A DNA stretch of 64,000 nt. Origin: Vitreoscilla massiliensis (GTDB lineage Bacteria > Pseudomonadota > Gammaproteobacteria > Burkholderiales > Neisseriaceae). Under the pieces are notes generated by a model that saw nothing but the letters and a program-made list of their open reading frames with translations, ran no database searches and had not been told where the DNA came from. The position numbers were made by a program, and so were the translations under genes. Positions 44,274 through 53,230 of this stretch are shown here, one piece after another. The DNA is taken from NCBI RefSeq assembly GCF_001457815.1, contig NZ_LN898216.1, forward strand, positions 62,001 to 126,000. Direction: 5' to 3'. Every line of letters starts with the position of its first letter. Position 1 is the stretch's first letter.

Positions 44274-44827
44274 TGCAAATCCGTGAGACTTTTTTTGAAA
44301 GCGTGCACTTGCTCGATGTGCCCCGCTATCCCGATGAGCGCGGCTGGTTTAGCGAGTCGCAACACCAACAGCAATATGCCGATTTACTTGGCTTAGATGC
44401 GCCGGTGTTTTTGCAAAGCAATGTTTCTCATTCACATATCAATGTGTTGCGCGGCATGCATGCCCAATTGACCCGCCCACAAGGCAAGTTAATCCAAGTA
44501 TTGAGCGGCGAGATTTACGATGTGTTTGTGGACTTGCGTGCTGACCAAGCCACCTTCGGACTATGGCACGGCATCAGACTTTCCGCTCAAAACAGCCAGC
44601 AACTGTGGATTCCTGCTGGTTTTGCGCATGGGTTTCTAACACTAGCGCAAGACACCACAGTGTTGTACCATTGCAGCGATTACTATGTTCCCAACGATCA
44701 AATCACATTGTTGTGGAATGACCCCGATATCAATATTCAGTGGCCCAACAGCCACACTAGTCCTGTGTTATCACCCAAAGATCAGGCTGGAATGACATTG
44801 AAGGAATACATAAAATGCGCGTCTTAA
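44273..44827 (+). CDS. rmlC: dTDP-4-dehydrorhamnose 3,5-epimerase
   Basis: 184 residues from the ATG at 44273. The cupin-type epimerase core has SHINVLRGMHAQ with the catalytic His, and WIPAGFAHGFLTL. It overlaps rmlD by 13 bp. Confidence 0.94.
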   Translation: MQIRETFFESVHLLDVPRYPDERGWFSESQHQQQYADLLGLDAPVFLQSNVSHSHINVLRGMHAQLTRPQGKLIQVLSGEIYDVFVDLRADQATFGLWHGIRLSAQNSQQLWIPAGFAHGFLTLAQDTTVLYHCSDYYVPNDQITLLWNDPDINIQWPNSHTSPVLSPKDQAGMTLKEYIKCAS

Positions 44828-45681
44828 TCACTGGGGCGAGAGGTCAATTAGGTCAAAGTTTGCGCGAACGCGTACCTGAAGACTGGGAAGTCATATTCAC
44901 AGACTCTAAGACTTTGGACATTACCAACAGCACCACCTTGGACGCCATGATTCAGGGCTTTCAACCTGAAGTCATCGTCAATACAGCCGCATACACCAAT
45001 GTAGACCAAGCCGAACATGAGCCCAAGCAGGCGTTTGCCGTGAATGCTCATGGTGTGGCCAATTTGGCTCAGGCGGCCCAAAAAGTCGGCAGCCGCTTGA
45101 TTCACATTTCGACAGATTATGTGTTCAGAGGCAATACCAATCAGCCTTACACGGCTTTGGATGCGCCCAATCCCAGCAATGTCTATGGCAAATCCAAATT
45201 GGCGGGTGAATTACTGGCTTTAGGTCTGTGTGAACACACCACGATTGTGCGCACTTCTTGGGTATTCAGTGAACACGGTCGCAACTTTGTTCCTGCTGTC
45301 ATTAATAAATTACTCGACAATCAAACGGTTGAAATTTACGAAAACAATATTGGCACCCCTACTTATGCAGGTGCTTTGGCCGATTACATCATCGAATTGG
45401 TTGAAACCCAAAACCCTGCCAAGATTGTGCATTATTGCAGTGATGTGATTTTAGACCGCGTGGAATTGGCGCAAATGATTGCCACACAATTAAGTGCCCA
45501 CACCCACAAACAATACGACATCAAAGTCACCGCACCTGTAACTTTGGCCAATGCCGAACACACAGTCAGACCTGATTACTCAGCCTTACGCTCCAGCCAA
45601 ACTCATCCGGATCAAGCGCAAGCTGTGTCAGTCTTACAACAACACATACAAACCATCATCAACTCTCTGTTAAACAAATAA
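44815..45681 (+). CDS. rmlD: dTDP-4-dehydrorhamnose reductase
   Basis: 288 residues. GARGQLGQSL at the N-terminus, STDYVFRG and YGKSKLAGE (catalytic Tyr and Lys). It completes dTDP-L-rhamnose. Codon use becomes visibly more AT-rich from here on than in rmlB and rmlA. Confidence 0.95.
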   Translation: MRVLITGARGQLGQSLRERVPEDWEVIFTDSKTLDITNSTTLDAMIQGFQPEVIVNTAAYTNVDQAEHEPKQAFAVNAHGVANLAQAAQKVGSRLIHISTDYVFRGNTNQPYTALDAPNPSNVYGKSKLAGELLALGLCEHTTIVRTSWVFSEHGRNFVPAVINKLLDNQTVEIYENNIGTPTYAGALADYIIELVETQNPAKIVHYCSDVILDRVELAQMIATQLSAHTHKQYDIKVTAPVTLANAEHTVRPDYSALRSSQTHPDQAQAVSVLQQHIQTIINSLLNK

Positions 45682-45704
45682 CCAGTTTTACTACAGGAAC
45701 AAAC

Positions 45705-47006
45705 ATGTTTGAACAAGCTATAGAACGCTACCAAAATAAAGAAGCCATCATCGGCATTGTTGGCCTAGGCTATGTGGGCTTACCACTGTTATTGCGTTAT
45801 ACCCAAGTAGGTTTTAAAGTCATCGGTTTTGACATTGACGACTTCAAAGTCAACTCATTGAATGCGGGTAAAAGCTATATCGAACACATTGCTGCCGATA
45901 AAATTCAAGCTGCACAGTCTTTGTTTGAAGCCACCACTGATTTCAGTCGCATCTCTGAATGTGATGCCATCATTCTGTGTGTTCCTACCCCATTGAACCA
46001 ATACCGTGAACCCGACATCAGCTATGTCATCGATACCACTGATGCGGTCAAACCTTATTTGCGTGCCGGTCAATTGTTGTCTTTGGAAAGCACTACCTAT
46101 CCAGGCACCACTGAAGAAGAATTGTTACCACGCGTTGAAGAAAGCGGCCTGAAAGTGGGCGAAAACTTCTTCTTAGTATATTCACCTGAGCGCGAAGACC
46201 CAGGCAATCCTAATTTTGAAACCCGCACCATCCCTAAAGTGGTCGGTGGTCATACCGACAAATGTTTGCAAGTCGGTATTGCCTTGTATGGCGCAGCAAT
46301 CGACCAAGTCGTACCAGTCAGCTCAACCAAAGCAGCCGAGATGACCAAATTATTGGAAAACATCCACCGCGCGGTCAATATTGGTTTGGCCAATGAAATG
46401 AAAATCGTCGCTGACAAAATGGGCGTTGACATTTATGAAGTGATTGATGCGGCCAAAACCAAACCATTTGGCTTTGTGGCTTACTACCCAGGCCCTGGTA
46501 TTGGCGGTCACTGTATTCCTATTGACCCATTCTACTTGACTTGGAAAGCGCGTGAATTTGGCGTAAACACCCGCTTCATCGAATTGGCAGGCGAAATCAA
46601 CTCAGGTATGCCAGATTATGTGGTCAACAAAACGGCTTTGGCCTTGAACGACCGTGAAAAATCGTTGAAAGGCAGCCGCGTATTGGTCTTGGGCATTGCT
46701 TACAAGAAAAACGTGGACGACATGCGCGAAAGCCCATCGGTATTTGTGATGGAAAAATTGCGTGATTTGGGTGCCAAAGTCGATTACAGCGATCCTCATG
46801 TCCCAAGCTTCCCTAAAATGCGTGAACACAATTTTGAATTGGACAGTGTGGCTTTGACTGCGGAAAACATTGCCGCTTACGACTGTGTGATTTTGACCAC
46901 CGAGCACGATAAATTTGACTATGCATTGTTAGAACAACATGCGCAACTTATCGTCGATACCCGCGGTAAATTCACGACACAATCAGGTAAAGTCATCAAG
47001 GCTTAA
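45705..47006 (+). CDS. wbpA: UDP-N-acetyl-D-glucosamine 6-dehydrogenase (WbpA type)
   Basis: 433 residues. NAD site GIVGLGYVGLPL (17-28), the catalytic Cys in GPGIGGHCIPIDP, and SPEREDPGNPNF match the WbpA/WbpO/TviB dehydrogenases. The company of wbpB, wbpD, wbpE and wbpI homologues favours WbpA, oxidising UDP-GlcNAc to UDP-GlcNAcA. Its stop overlaps wbpB as TAATG. Confidence 0.92.
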   Translation: MFEQAIERYQNKEAIIGIVGLGYVGLPLLLRYTQVGFKVIGFDIDDFKVNSLNAGKSYIEHIAADKIQAAQSLFEATTDFSRISECDAIILCVPTPLNQYREPDISYVIDTTDAVKPYLRAGQLLSLESTTYPGTTEEELLPRVEESGLKVGENFFLVYSPEREDPGNPNFETRTIPKVVGGHTDKCLQVGIALYGAAIDQVVPVSSTKAAEMTKLLENIHRAVNIGLANEMKIVADKMGVDIYEVIDAAKTKPFGFVAYYPGPGIGGHCIPIDPFYLTWKAREFGVNTRFIELAGEINSGMPDYVVNKTALALNDREKSLKGSRVLVLGIAYKKNVDDMRESPSVFVMEKLRDLGAKVDYSDPHVPSFPKMREHNFELDSVALTAENIAAYDCVILTTEHDKFDYALLEQHAQLIVDTRGKFTTQSGKVIKA

Positions 47007-48067
47007 TGGACACACTCATGTTTGACATCATTAAAGACCGTAAAATCAAAGTTGCCATCGTCGGTTGTGGCCGCATTGCCAATAACCATTTTGGCTCGAT
47101 TGAAAAACACCAAGATTCATTGGAATTGGTGGGCGTATGCGATACCAATGCCGAAGCCTTGGCAGCAGCAGTCGCCCGCTCAGGTGCCAAAGCTTATGGC
47201 AAATTACAAGATTTGTTGCAAGACACCGATGCCGACTTAATCATCTTGACCACGCCATCAGGCCAGCATCCACAACAAGCCGTCGACTGTTTTGAGGCTG
47301 GCTTCAATGTTTTGACTGAAAAACCTATGGCCACACGTTTACACGATGGTGAACGCATGGTTCAGGCCGCTGACAAAGCAGGTAAACGCTTGTTTGTGGT
47401 GAAACAAAACCGTTTGAATGCCACCATGCAATTGCTCAAACGTGCCGTTGCAGAAAAACGCTTTGGCAACATCAATATGGTGCACTTGAATGTGTTCTGG
47501 ACCCGCCCACAAGACTATTACGACCAAGGCGGATGGCGTGGCACTTGGGAGTTTGACGGCGGGGCCTTCATGAACCAAGCCAGCCACTATGTCGATTTGA
47601 TGGAATGGTTGATTGGCCCAGTGCAAGATGTGCAAGCGATGGTCTCTACTCACCGTGACATCGAAACCGAAGACACTGGCGTGGTGAACATCCGCTGGCG
47701 CCATGGTGCTTTGGGTTCTATGGCGGTAACCATGTGTACTTACCCTAAAAATTACGAGGGCTCTATCACCATCTTGGGTGACAAAGGCACAGTACGTGTG
47801 GGCGGTGTGGCGGTCAACGACATCCAAACTTGGGAATTCGACGAAGCCAAAGACTACGATGACCAAGTCAAAGAAGCCAATTACGAAACCACTTCGGTAT
47901 ACGGTTTTGGCCATCCTTTGTATTACAAAAATGTCATTGATGTATTGCGTGGTGAAGCCGAGCCAATTACCGATGGCCGTGAAGGCTTGAAATCATTGGA
48001 ATTGCTGATTGCCATTTACTTGGCCGCACGCGATAACAAAACAGTGTCTTTGCCATTGATTTATTGA
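47006..48067 (+). CDS. wbpB: UDP-GlcNAcA 3-oxidase, Gfo/Idh family (WbpB/WlbA type)
   Basis: 353 residues (a second ATG at 47018 is possible). Rossmann motif VAIVGCGRIANNHFGSIEKH, then TEKPMATR with the catalytic Lys and the His of GGAFMNQASHYVDLMEWL. WbpB oxidises the 3-OH of UDP-GlcNAcA. In Pseudomonas the NADH formed is reoxidised by reducing 2-oxoglutarate. The neighbouring FAD oxidoreductase may bear on that (see findings). Confidence 0.9.
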   Translation: MDTLMFDIIKDRKIKVAIVGCGRIANNHFGSIEKHQDSLELVGVCDTNAEALAAAVARSGAKAYGKLQDLLQDTDADLIILTTPSGQHPQQAVDCFEAGFNVLTEKPMATRLHDGERMVQAADKAGKRLFVVKQNRLNATMQLLKRAVAEKRFGNINMVHLNVFWTRPQDYYDQGGWRGTWEFDGGAFMNQASHYVDLMEWLIGPVQDVQAMVSTHRDIETEDTGVVNIRWRHGALGSMAVTMCTYPKNYEGSITILGDKGTVRVGGVAVNDIQTWEFDEAKDYDDQVKEANYETTSVYGFGHPLYYKNVIDVLRGEAEPITDGREGLKSLELLIAIYLAARDNKTVSLPLIY

Positions 48068-48070
48068 TCG

Positions 48071-49123
48071 ATGAAAAAAATTGCCGTGGTGGGTGCAGGA
48101 ATCATCGGTTCCTGTACTGCTTGGTCTTTGCTCAAACGGGGTTATCAAGTCGACTTGTACGACAAAGATGCCCCTATGGCGCATACCAGTCAGTCTTCTT
48201 CTAAATTGTTACATGGTGGTTTACGCTATCTGGAAACAGGCCAGTTTAAATTGGTACACAAAGCCTTGCAAGCGCGCCAATTTTGGCTGCAACAAGCGCC
48301 GCATCTGTGTCGCCAATTGGAATTGTTGTTTCCCATTTACAAACATGAAGGACGCCCTAAATGGCAAATTGGCTTGGGCACCAAACTGTATGATGTTTTG
48401 GCCAATGGCAGTGGTTTTCCTAAAAGCAAGTGGCTCAGTGCGGATGAAACTTTGCGTCGCAGCCCGCATTTAAATACACACAATCTGTTGGGTGCTTACT
48501 CGTTTTACGATGGCCAAATGGATGATTACCAACTGGGGCAATGGGTGGTACAACAAATCCTTGATTTGCATGGACAAGTGTTTACAGGCCGGCCTGTAAA
48601 CACGTTGGCCGAACTGCAAGACTATGATGCGATTGTGAATGCTACTGGACCTTGGGTGATGCATTTGCGTTCTCAACAAGACACGCCGCCAGCCATTGCC
48701 ATTGATTGGGTACGTGGCAGCCATTTGTTTGTGGATCAGCCTTTACAACAAGCATTGATGCTACCGATTCCGAATGAAAAACGCATTTTCTTTGTGTTGC
48801 CCTATCAAGGCAAAACCATGATAGGCACCACCGAAATTCGTCAAGACCATCCAGAATCTGAGCCAGCATCAGAAGCTGAAATTGATTACCTATTACAATC
48901 TTATAACCAATACCACCAGCAGCCGCTGTCAAGAGCAGATGTTTGTGATACATTCGCTGGCGTAAGACCCTTATTAAAAGATGCCATCAACCCCAGTAAC
49001 AGCACGCGTGAATGGGCATTTGAAACAGTGGGCAAGGTTTTGCATGTTTATGGTGGCAAATGGACAACCGCACAAATTCAAGGTGAAGCGGCTTGTGAGG
49101 AATTATTAAAATGTCTGAATTAA
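48071..49123 (+). CDS. GlpD-like FAD-dependent oxidoreductase in the wbp operon
   Basis: 350 residues. FAD site VVGAGIIGSCTAWSLL (6-21) and SSSKLLHGGLRYLE (42-55), the signature of glycerol-3-phosphate dehydrogenases. It lacks the C-terminal ~150 residues of GlpD, which is about 500 long, and ends after the FAD-binding GGKWTT. It sits between wbpB and wbpD with a 3-bp gap and a 13-bp overlap, so it belongs to the same pathway or its redox balance. Substrate unknown. A 26-bp perfect palindrome of two fused uptake-like words is in the coding sequence (48578-48603). Confidence 0.8.
   Translation: MKKIAVVGAGIIGSCTAWSLLKRGYQVDLYDKDAPMAHTSQSSSKLLHGGLRYLETGQFKLVHKALQARQFWLQQAPHLCRQLELLFPIYKHEGRPKWQIGLGTKLYDVLANGSGFPKSKWLSADETLRRSPHLNTHNLLGAYSFYDGQMDDYQLGQWVVQQILDLHGQVFTGRPVNTLAELQDYDAIVNATGPWVMHLRSQQDTPPAIAIDWVRGSHLFVDQPLQQALMLPIPNEKRIFFVLPYQGKTMIGTTEIRQDHPESEPASEAEIDYLLQSYNQYHQQPLSRADVCDTFAGVRPLLKDAINPSNSTREWAFETVGKVLHVYGGKWTTAQIQGEAACEELLKCLN
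48578..48603. repeat. 26-bp perfect palindrome of two fused DUS-like cores
   Basis: Arms GTGTTTACAGGCC and GGCCTGTAAACAC meet with no spacer, so two copies of GGCCTGTAA share the central GGCC. It codes for VFTGRPVNT in the GlpD-like protein. Confidence 0.8.
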
Positions 49124-49698
49124 ATTATACCGTGCACCCCAGTGCCATCATCGATGCAGGTGCACAAATTGGAGCAGGTAGCCGTGTTTGGCATTTTGTG
49201 CACATCTGTGGCGGTGCTGTGATTGGTACGGGCTGCTCATTTGGTCAAAATGTGTTTGTGGGCAATAAAGTCATCATCGGTGACAACTGTAAAATTCAAA
49301 ACAATGTCTCCGTTTACGACAATGTCACTTTAGAAGAAGGCGTATTTTGTGGGCCCAGCATGGTGTTTACCAATGTCTACAACCCACGCTCACTGATAGA
49401 ACGCAAAAACGAATACCGCGATACTTTGGTTAAAAAAGGTGCAACTTTGGGGGCCAATTGCACCATTGTTTGTGGCAACACTGTCGGCCGTTATGCCTTT
49501 ATCGGTGCAGGTGCCGTCGTGAACAAAGATGTGCCCGATTATGCCTTGATGGTAGGGGTGCCCGCCAAACAAATTGGCTGGATGAGTGAATATGGCGAAC
49601 AATTGGATTTGCCATTGTCTGGTGAAGCCAGCACAACTTGCTCCCACTCTGGAGCCACTTACCAACTCATCGGCCAACAACTGAACAAATTGGATTAA
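49111..49698 (+). CDS. wbpD: UDP-GlcNAc3NA N-acetyltransferase (WbpD type)
   Basis: 195 residues. Left-handed beta-helix hexapeptide repeats run through most of the protein (IDAGAQIGAGSRVWHFVHI, CSFGQNVFVGNKVIIGDNC, VYDNVTLEEGVFCGPSMVFTNV), closely following WbpD/WlbB. It acetylates the 3-amino group. The start overlaps the GlpD-like gene by 13 bp. Confidence 0.92.
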   Translation: MSELNYTVHPSAIIDAGAQIGAGSRVWHFVHICGGAVIGTGCSFGQNVFVGNKVIIGDNCKIQNNVSVYDNVTLEEGVFCGPSMVFTNVYNPRSLIERKNEYRDTLVKKGATLGANCTIVCGNTVGRYAFIGAGAVVNKDVPDYALMVGVPAKQIGWMSEYGEQLDLPLSGEASTTCSHSGATYQLIGQQLNKLD

Positions 49699-49716
49699 TT
49701 TACAGGACGCTTGATA

Positions 49717-50793
49717 ATGGAATTTATTGATTTAGCCGCACAACAACAACGCATCAAGTCTGAAATTGATGCCAATATTCAAAAAGTTTTGAGCCATGGT
49801 AAGTACATCTTAGGCCCTGAAGTCAATGAATTAGAAGAAAAATTGGCAGCGTATACCGGCGCCAAATACTGCATCACTTGTGCCAATGGTACTGATGCCC
49901 TGCAAATTGCCTTAATGGCTTTGGGCATAGGCCCTGGTGATGAAGTGATTACCCCAGGATTCACCTACATCGCCACCGCAGAAACCGTCGCTTTATTGGG
50001 CGCTAAACCTGTGTATGTAGACGTGTATGAAAACACTTACAATTTGAATGTGGAATTGTTAGAAGCTGCCATCACACCCAACACTAAAGCCATTATTCCT
50101 GTGTCTTTATATGGTCAATGTGCTGACTTCGATGCTATCAATGCCATCGCCGCCAAACACAATCTTCCCGTGATTGAAGATGGTGCCCAAAGTTTTGGTG
50201 CCTCTTACAAAGGTCGCAAATCTGGCAATTTGACCACCATCAGCTGCACCAGCTTCTTCCCAAGCAAACCTTTGGGTTGTTACGGTGATGGCGGCGCCAT
50301 TTTCACCAACGATGACGAATTGGCAAAAATCATCCGCCAAGTTGCCCGTCATGGCCAAGACCGCCGCTACCATCACATCCGTGTCGGCGTGAACAGCCGC
50401 TTGGATACCTTACAGGCCGCTATTTTATTGCCTAAATTGGCCATTTTGGATGATGAAATTCGTTTGCGCCAAGAAGTGGCCGCAAACTATCAAAAAGGAT
50501 TTGCAGAAGTCGGTTTTACTGCAGTGCCATTCATTGAAGAACACAATATCAGTGCCTACGCCCAATTTACCGTCCGTGTCGCCAATCGCGATGCCGTACA
50601 AGCCAAATTGAAAGAAGCAGGCATCCCAACAGCGGTTCACTACCCTATTCCACTCAATAAACAACCCGCTGTTGCCAGCGATGCAGTATTACCAATTGGT
50701 GACAAAGTGGCTGAAGAAGTGATGAGTTTGCCGATGCATCCGTATATGACTTTAAGTCAAATTCAACAAGTTTGCCTTGCAGTTGGAAAATAA
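49717..50793 (+). CDS. wbpE: UDP-3-keto-GlcNAcA aminotransferase (WbpE type)
   Basis: 358 residues from the ATG at 49717. DegT/DnrJ family with PLP-Lys184 (FFPSKPLGCYGDGG) and IEDGAQSFGASYKG. In the WbpB-WbpE pair glutamate is the amino donor. A variant uptake word, TTACAGGACGC, forms its leader, and an exact one is in the gene (50410). Confidence 0.92.
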   Translation: MEFIDLAAQQQRIKSEIDANIQKVLSHGKYILGPEVNELEEKLAAYTGAKYCITCANGTDALQIALMALGIGPGDEVITPGFTYIATAETVALLGAKPVYVDVYENTYNLNVELLEAAITPNTKAIIPVSLYGQCADFDAINAIAAKHNLPVIEDGAQSFGASYKGRKSGNLTTISCTSFFPSKPLGCYGDGGAIFTNDDELAKIIRQVARHGQDRRYHHIRVGVNSRLDTLQAAILLPKLAILDDEIRLRQEVAANYQKGFAEVGFTAVPFIEEHNISAYAQFTVRVANRDAVQAKLKEAGIPTAVHYPIPLNKQPAVASDAVLPIGDKVAEEVMSLPMHPYMTLSQIQQVCLAVGK

Positions 50794-52051
50794 TAGTTTG
50801 TTTAAATCTCGATTTAGCACATCAGAATTTAGCCGCAATTTAATTACTGTATTCACAGGTTCTACAATTGCGGCCTTAATTCCCATATTAATCATGCCCA
50901 TCATTACCCGAATTTACACGGTAAATGACATTGGGGTTTATGGCACGTTTGTCAGCATTGTAACCATTATTGCTAGTGTTGTAACCCTACGTTACGAACT
51001 GGCAATTCTGTTACCCAAAACCAAATTTGGTGCCAATATTGTCACCAATTTAGCACTGAATACAACTGTGATTGTGAGCATTTTTTGTTTGTTATCCGCC
51101 TGTATTTATGCACTGGTTTTTCACTATCCGTTACTTGACATCCAAAATCCAGCGATTTTTATTTTATTGAGTTTTATTGCTATCGTCCTAACAGCTTTTT
51201 ATCAGGTATTTACTTACCTCTACAACAGACAAGCATTGTTTAGACACACTTCTAAAAATAAAGTGCTCCAAAATCTGGCCATGGGCTTTGCCCAAATTTC
51301 ATTGTTTGGGCTTTCTCAATCATGGAGCTTATTGATTGGGCACATCATTGGTTTGGTTGTCACCAATATTTTATTAATGAAATATGCACTGAAAAGTAAA
51401 TTTTGGGCCTATTCTATTAAGACCTCGCATCAATTCTTTGCTGCATACAGATACAAAAATTTCGCCTTAATGGATGTGCCATCGGTGATTTTTAGCACCA
51501 GCGCCTCTCACATACCAAACATCTTATTTGCAGCTTACTTTTCCCCTGCGGTGGCAGGGTATTATTTCCTTACCCAAAAAATCTTACAAGCACCAATTAC
51601 ACTGGTTTCAAAATCAGTACTTGAAGTATTTAAAGAAAAAGCTGCAAAAGATTACCGCACACTTGGCAATGCAAAATCTATCTTTATCAAAACATTCAAA
51701 TTATTGTTGTTGATTTCGATACCATCAACGGTGTTTTTATTTTTCAGTATTGAGTATTTGGTCAAAATCATTTTTGGATCCAAATGGTTAGAAAGCGCCC
51801 TATATGCACAAATACTATTGCCATCTTTGGCTTTAAGATTCATTTCTAACCCATTAAGTTTTATGTTGTACATTGGCCAAAAGCAACCTTGGAATTTGAT
51901 GATAATGTTGGTGCAATTCATTGGAATCATTTGTTCATTTTTATACTTTAAAAATGAGATTTCCGTTGTATATGCCATCTCTTCATCATTGTGCTTAACA
52001 TATTTTATACATATCTTATGTGCTTATAAAATTGCGATAGGTAAAACTTAG
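50777..52051 (+). CDS. wzx: Wzx-type polysaccharide flippase
   Basis: Up to 424 residues and about 12 membrane helices, opening NLITVFTGSTIAALIPILIMPIITRIYTVNDIGVYGTF, the usual start of O-antigen flippases. There is no ATG at the 5' end: TTG at 50777, 50783 or 50798 must be used, the last with GGA about 10 bases before it. It should carry the lipid-linked repeat unit across the inner membrane. It begins the strongly AT-rich part of the locus. Confidence 0.85.
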   Translation: MQLENNSLFKSRFSTSEFSRNLITVFTGSTIAALIPILIMPIITRIYTVNDIGVYGTFVSIVTIIASVVTLRYELAILLPKTKFGANIVTNLALNTTVIVSIFCLLSACIYALVFHYPLLDIQNPAIFILLSFIAIVLTAFYQVFTYLYNRQALFRHTSKNKVLQNLAMGFAQISLFGLSQSWSLLIGHIIGLVVTNILLMKYALKSKFWAYSIKTSHQFFAAYRYKNFALMDVPSVIFSTSASHIPNILFAAYFSPAVAGYYFLTQKILQAPITLVSKSVLEVFKEKAAKDYRTLGNAKSIFIKTFKLLLLISIPSTVFLFFSIEYLVKIIFGSKWLESALYAQILLPSLALRFISNPLSFMLYIGQKQPWNLMIMLVQFIGIICSFLYFKNEISVVYAISSSLCLTYFIHILCAYKIAIGKT

Positions 52052-52054
52052 CCC

Positions 52055-53230
52055 ATGTTACGATCTAATAAACTCAAATTTTTTACTCTTTATCTGTTAT
52101 TTTGGGTGCTACCAATTGCATTTATTAGCAATAAATATGCATATGAAATCTATGAATTTAATAGCTCGATGCGAGTATTACTTACTCAAGGCTCCACAAA
52201 ACATCGTACATTCAATGAAAAAGGCTTACCTGTTTCATACTCTCCTAAAATTGGAGAATTTGTTTCGCCCTTCTATGTCGTGCACTACTCTATCATTTAT
52301 TCTGATAATTTAAGTGATACTGACAAATTTCAAAAACAAAACCAATACCATTGGAGGCATGATCCATCTATTGCGTATTGGAATGTTCATCCAGAGACAA
52401 ATGATCAAACAAAAAATCGCCAATCTTTCAAAAATTCGGTAGATTGGATAATCCAAAACATTCAGTATGATCATAATGGCAATGCCCATTTATTTTATTC
52501 ATTCGACTGGCCATATCGTGGCTATCCAAACAATAAAATTAAAGCGCCATGGTGGTCTGGTTTAACTGATGCATACGCCATTATTCCATTACTTCGTGCA
52601 GCTGATATTTACGGTGATGAAAAATATGCAAAATTAGCTGGTGAATTATATCGTTCTGTCACTGCCTCTTACCATAACGGAGGGAGTCGAACCGAATTAA
52701 ACCAACAAATTTGGATTGAGGAATATTTAGACACTCAGGTACAAAAAGATACTGACTTAGCCTATGTATTCAATGGGATGGTATATTCTACTTATGGTAT
52801 TAAATCTTATGAAGATTATCAAAATTTTGATAATACTAAAGCATTACAACAAAAATTGATCAACTCCATTTTTAATAATGTCCATATGTTTGATAACCAT
52901 GGCTGGTCTTATTACGATCTTTATGGCACCAAGAATAATATTAAATACCATAAAGTACATGCCATACTGCTTGATAATTTGATGCACGACTTCTCGAAAG
53001 AATTATCACAATTAGATAAGCAAAAAATCAAACAACTACAAGAAATCAGTAACACTTGGAATAACTCACTTACTAATTCGGGTATCTACTATGGTTTATA
53101 TGGTGAAAAAAACTCTTTTGCTTACTACAATTTTTTATTAAGCATTATTTTGCTACTGATATTACCCATATTATTGCTGCTACTTACCCGATTCATTAAA
53201 AATTTCGTTCTTAAAATACATAAAAAATGA
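52055..53230 (+). CDS. Membrane-anchored D-glucuronyl C5-epimerase domain protein
   Basis: 391 residues. A membrane helix at about 9-25 and another at 360-378 enclose a domain resembling the C-terminal catalytic part of heparan C5-epimerases (PF06662). Shared elements are WWSGLTDAYAIIPLLRAADIYGD (166-188), EEY (222-224), NGMVYS (240-245), HGWSYYDL (282-289) and KYHKVH (297-302), in the right order; the last two hold the Tyr and His expected at the active site. The N-terminal ~130 residues resemble the beta-rich part only loosely. It probably acts in the periplasm on a uronate of the lipid-linked or finished glycan. Very AT-rich, between wzx and wzy. Confidence 0.75.
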   Translation: MLRSNKLKFFTLYLLFWVLPIAFISNKYAYEIYEFNSSMRVLLTQGSTKHRTFNEKGLPVSYSPKIGEFVSPFYVVHYSIIYSDNLSDTDKFQKQNQYHWRHDPSIAYWNVHPETNDQTKNRQSFKNSVDWIIQNIQYDHNGNAHLFYSFDWPYRGYPNNKIKAPWWSGLTDAYAIIPLLRAADIYGDEKYAKLAGELYRSVTASYHNGGSRTELNQQIWIEEYLDTQVQKDTDLAYVFNGMVYSTYGIKSYEDYQNFDNTKALQQKLINSIFNNVHMFDNHGWSYYDLYGTKNNIKYHKVHAILLDNLMHDFSKELSQLDKQKIKQLQEISNTWNNSLTNSGIYYGLYGEKNSFAYYNFLLSIILLLILPILLLLLTRFIKNFVLKIHKK

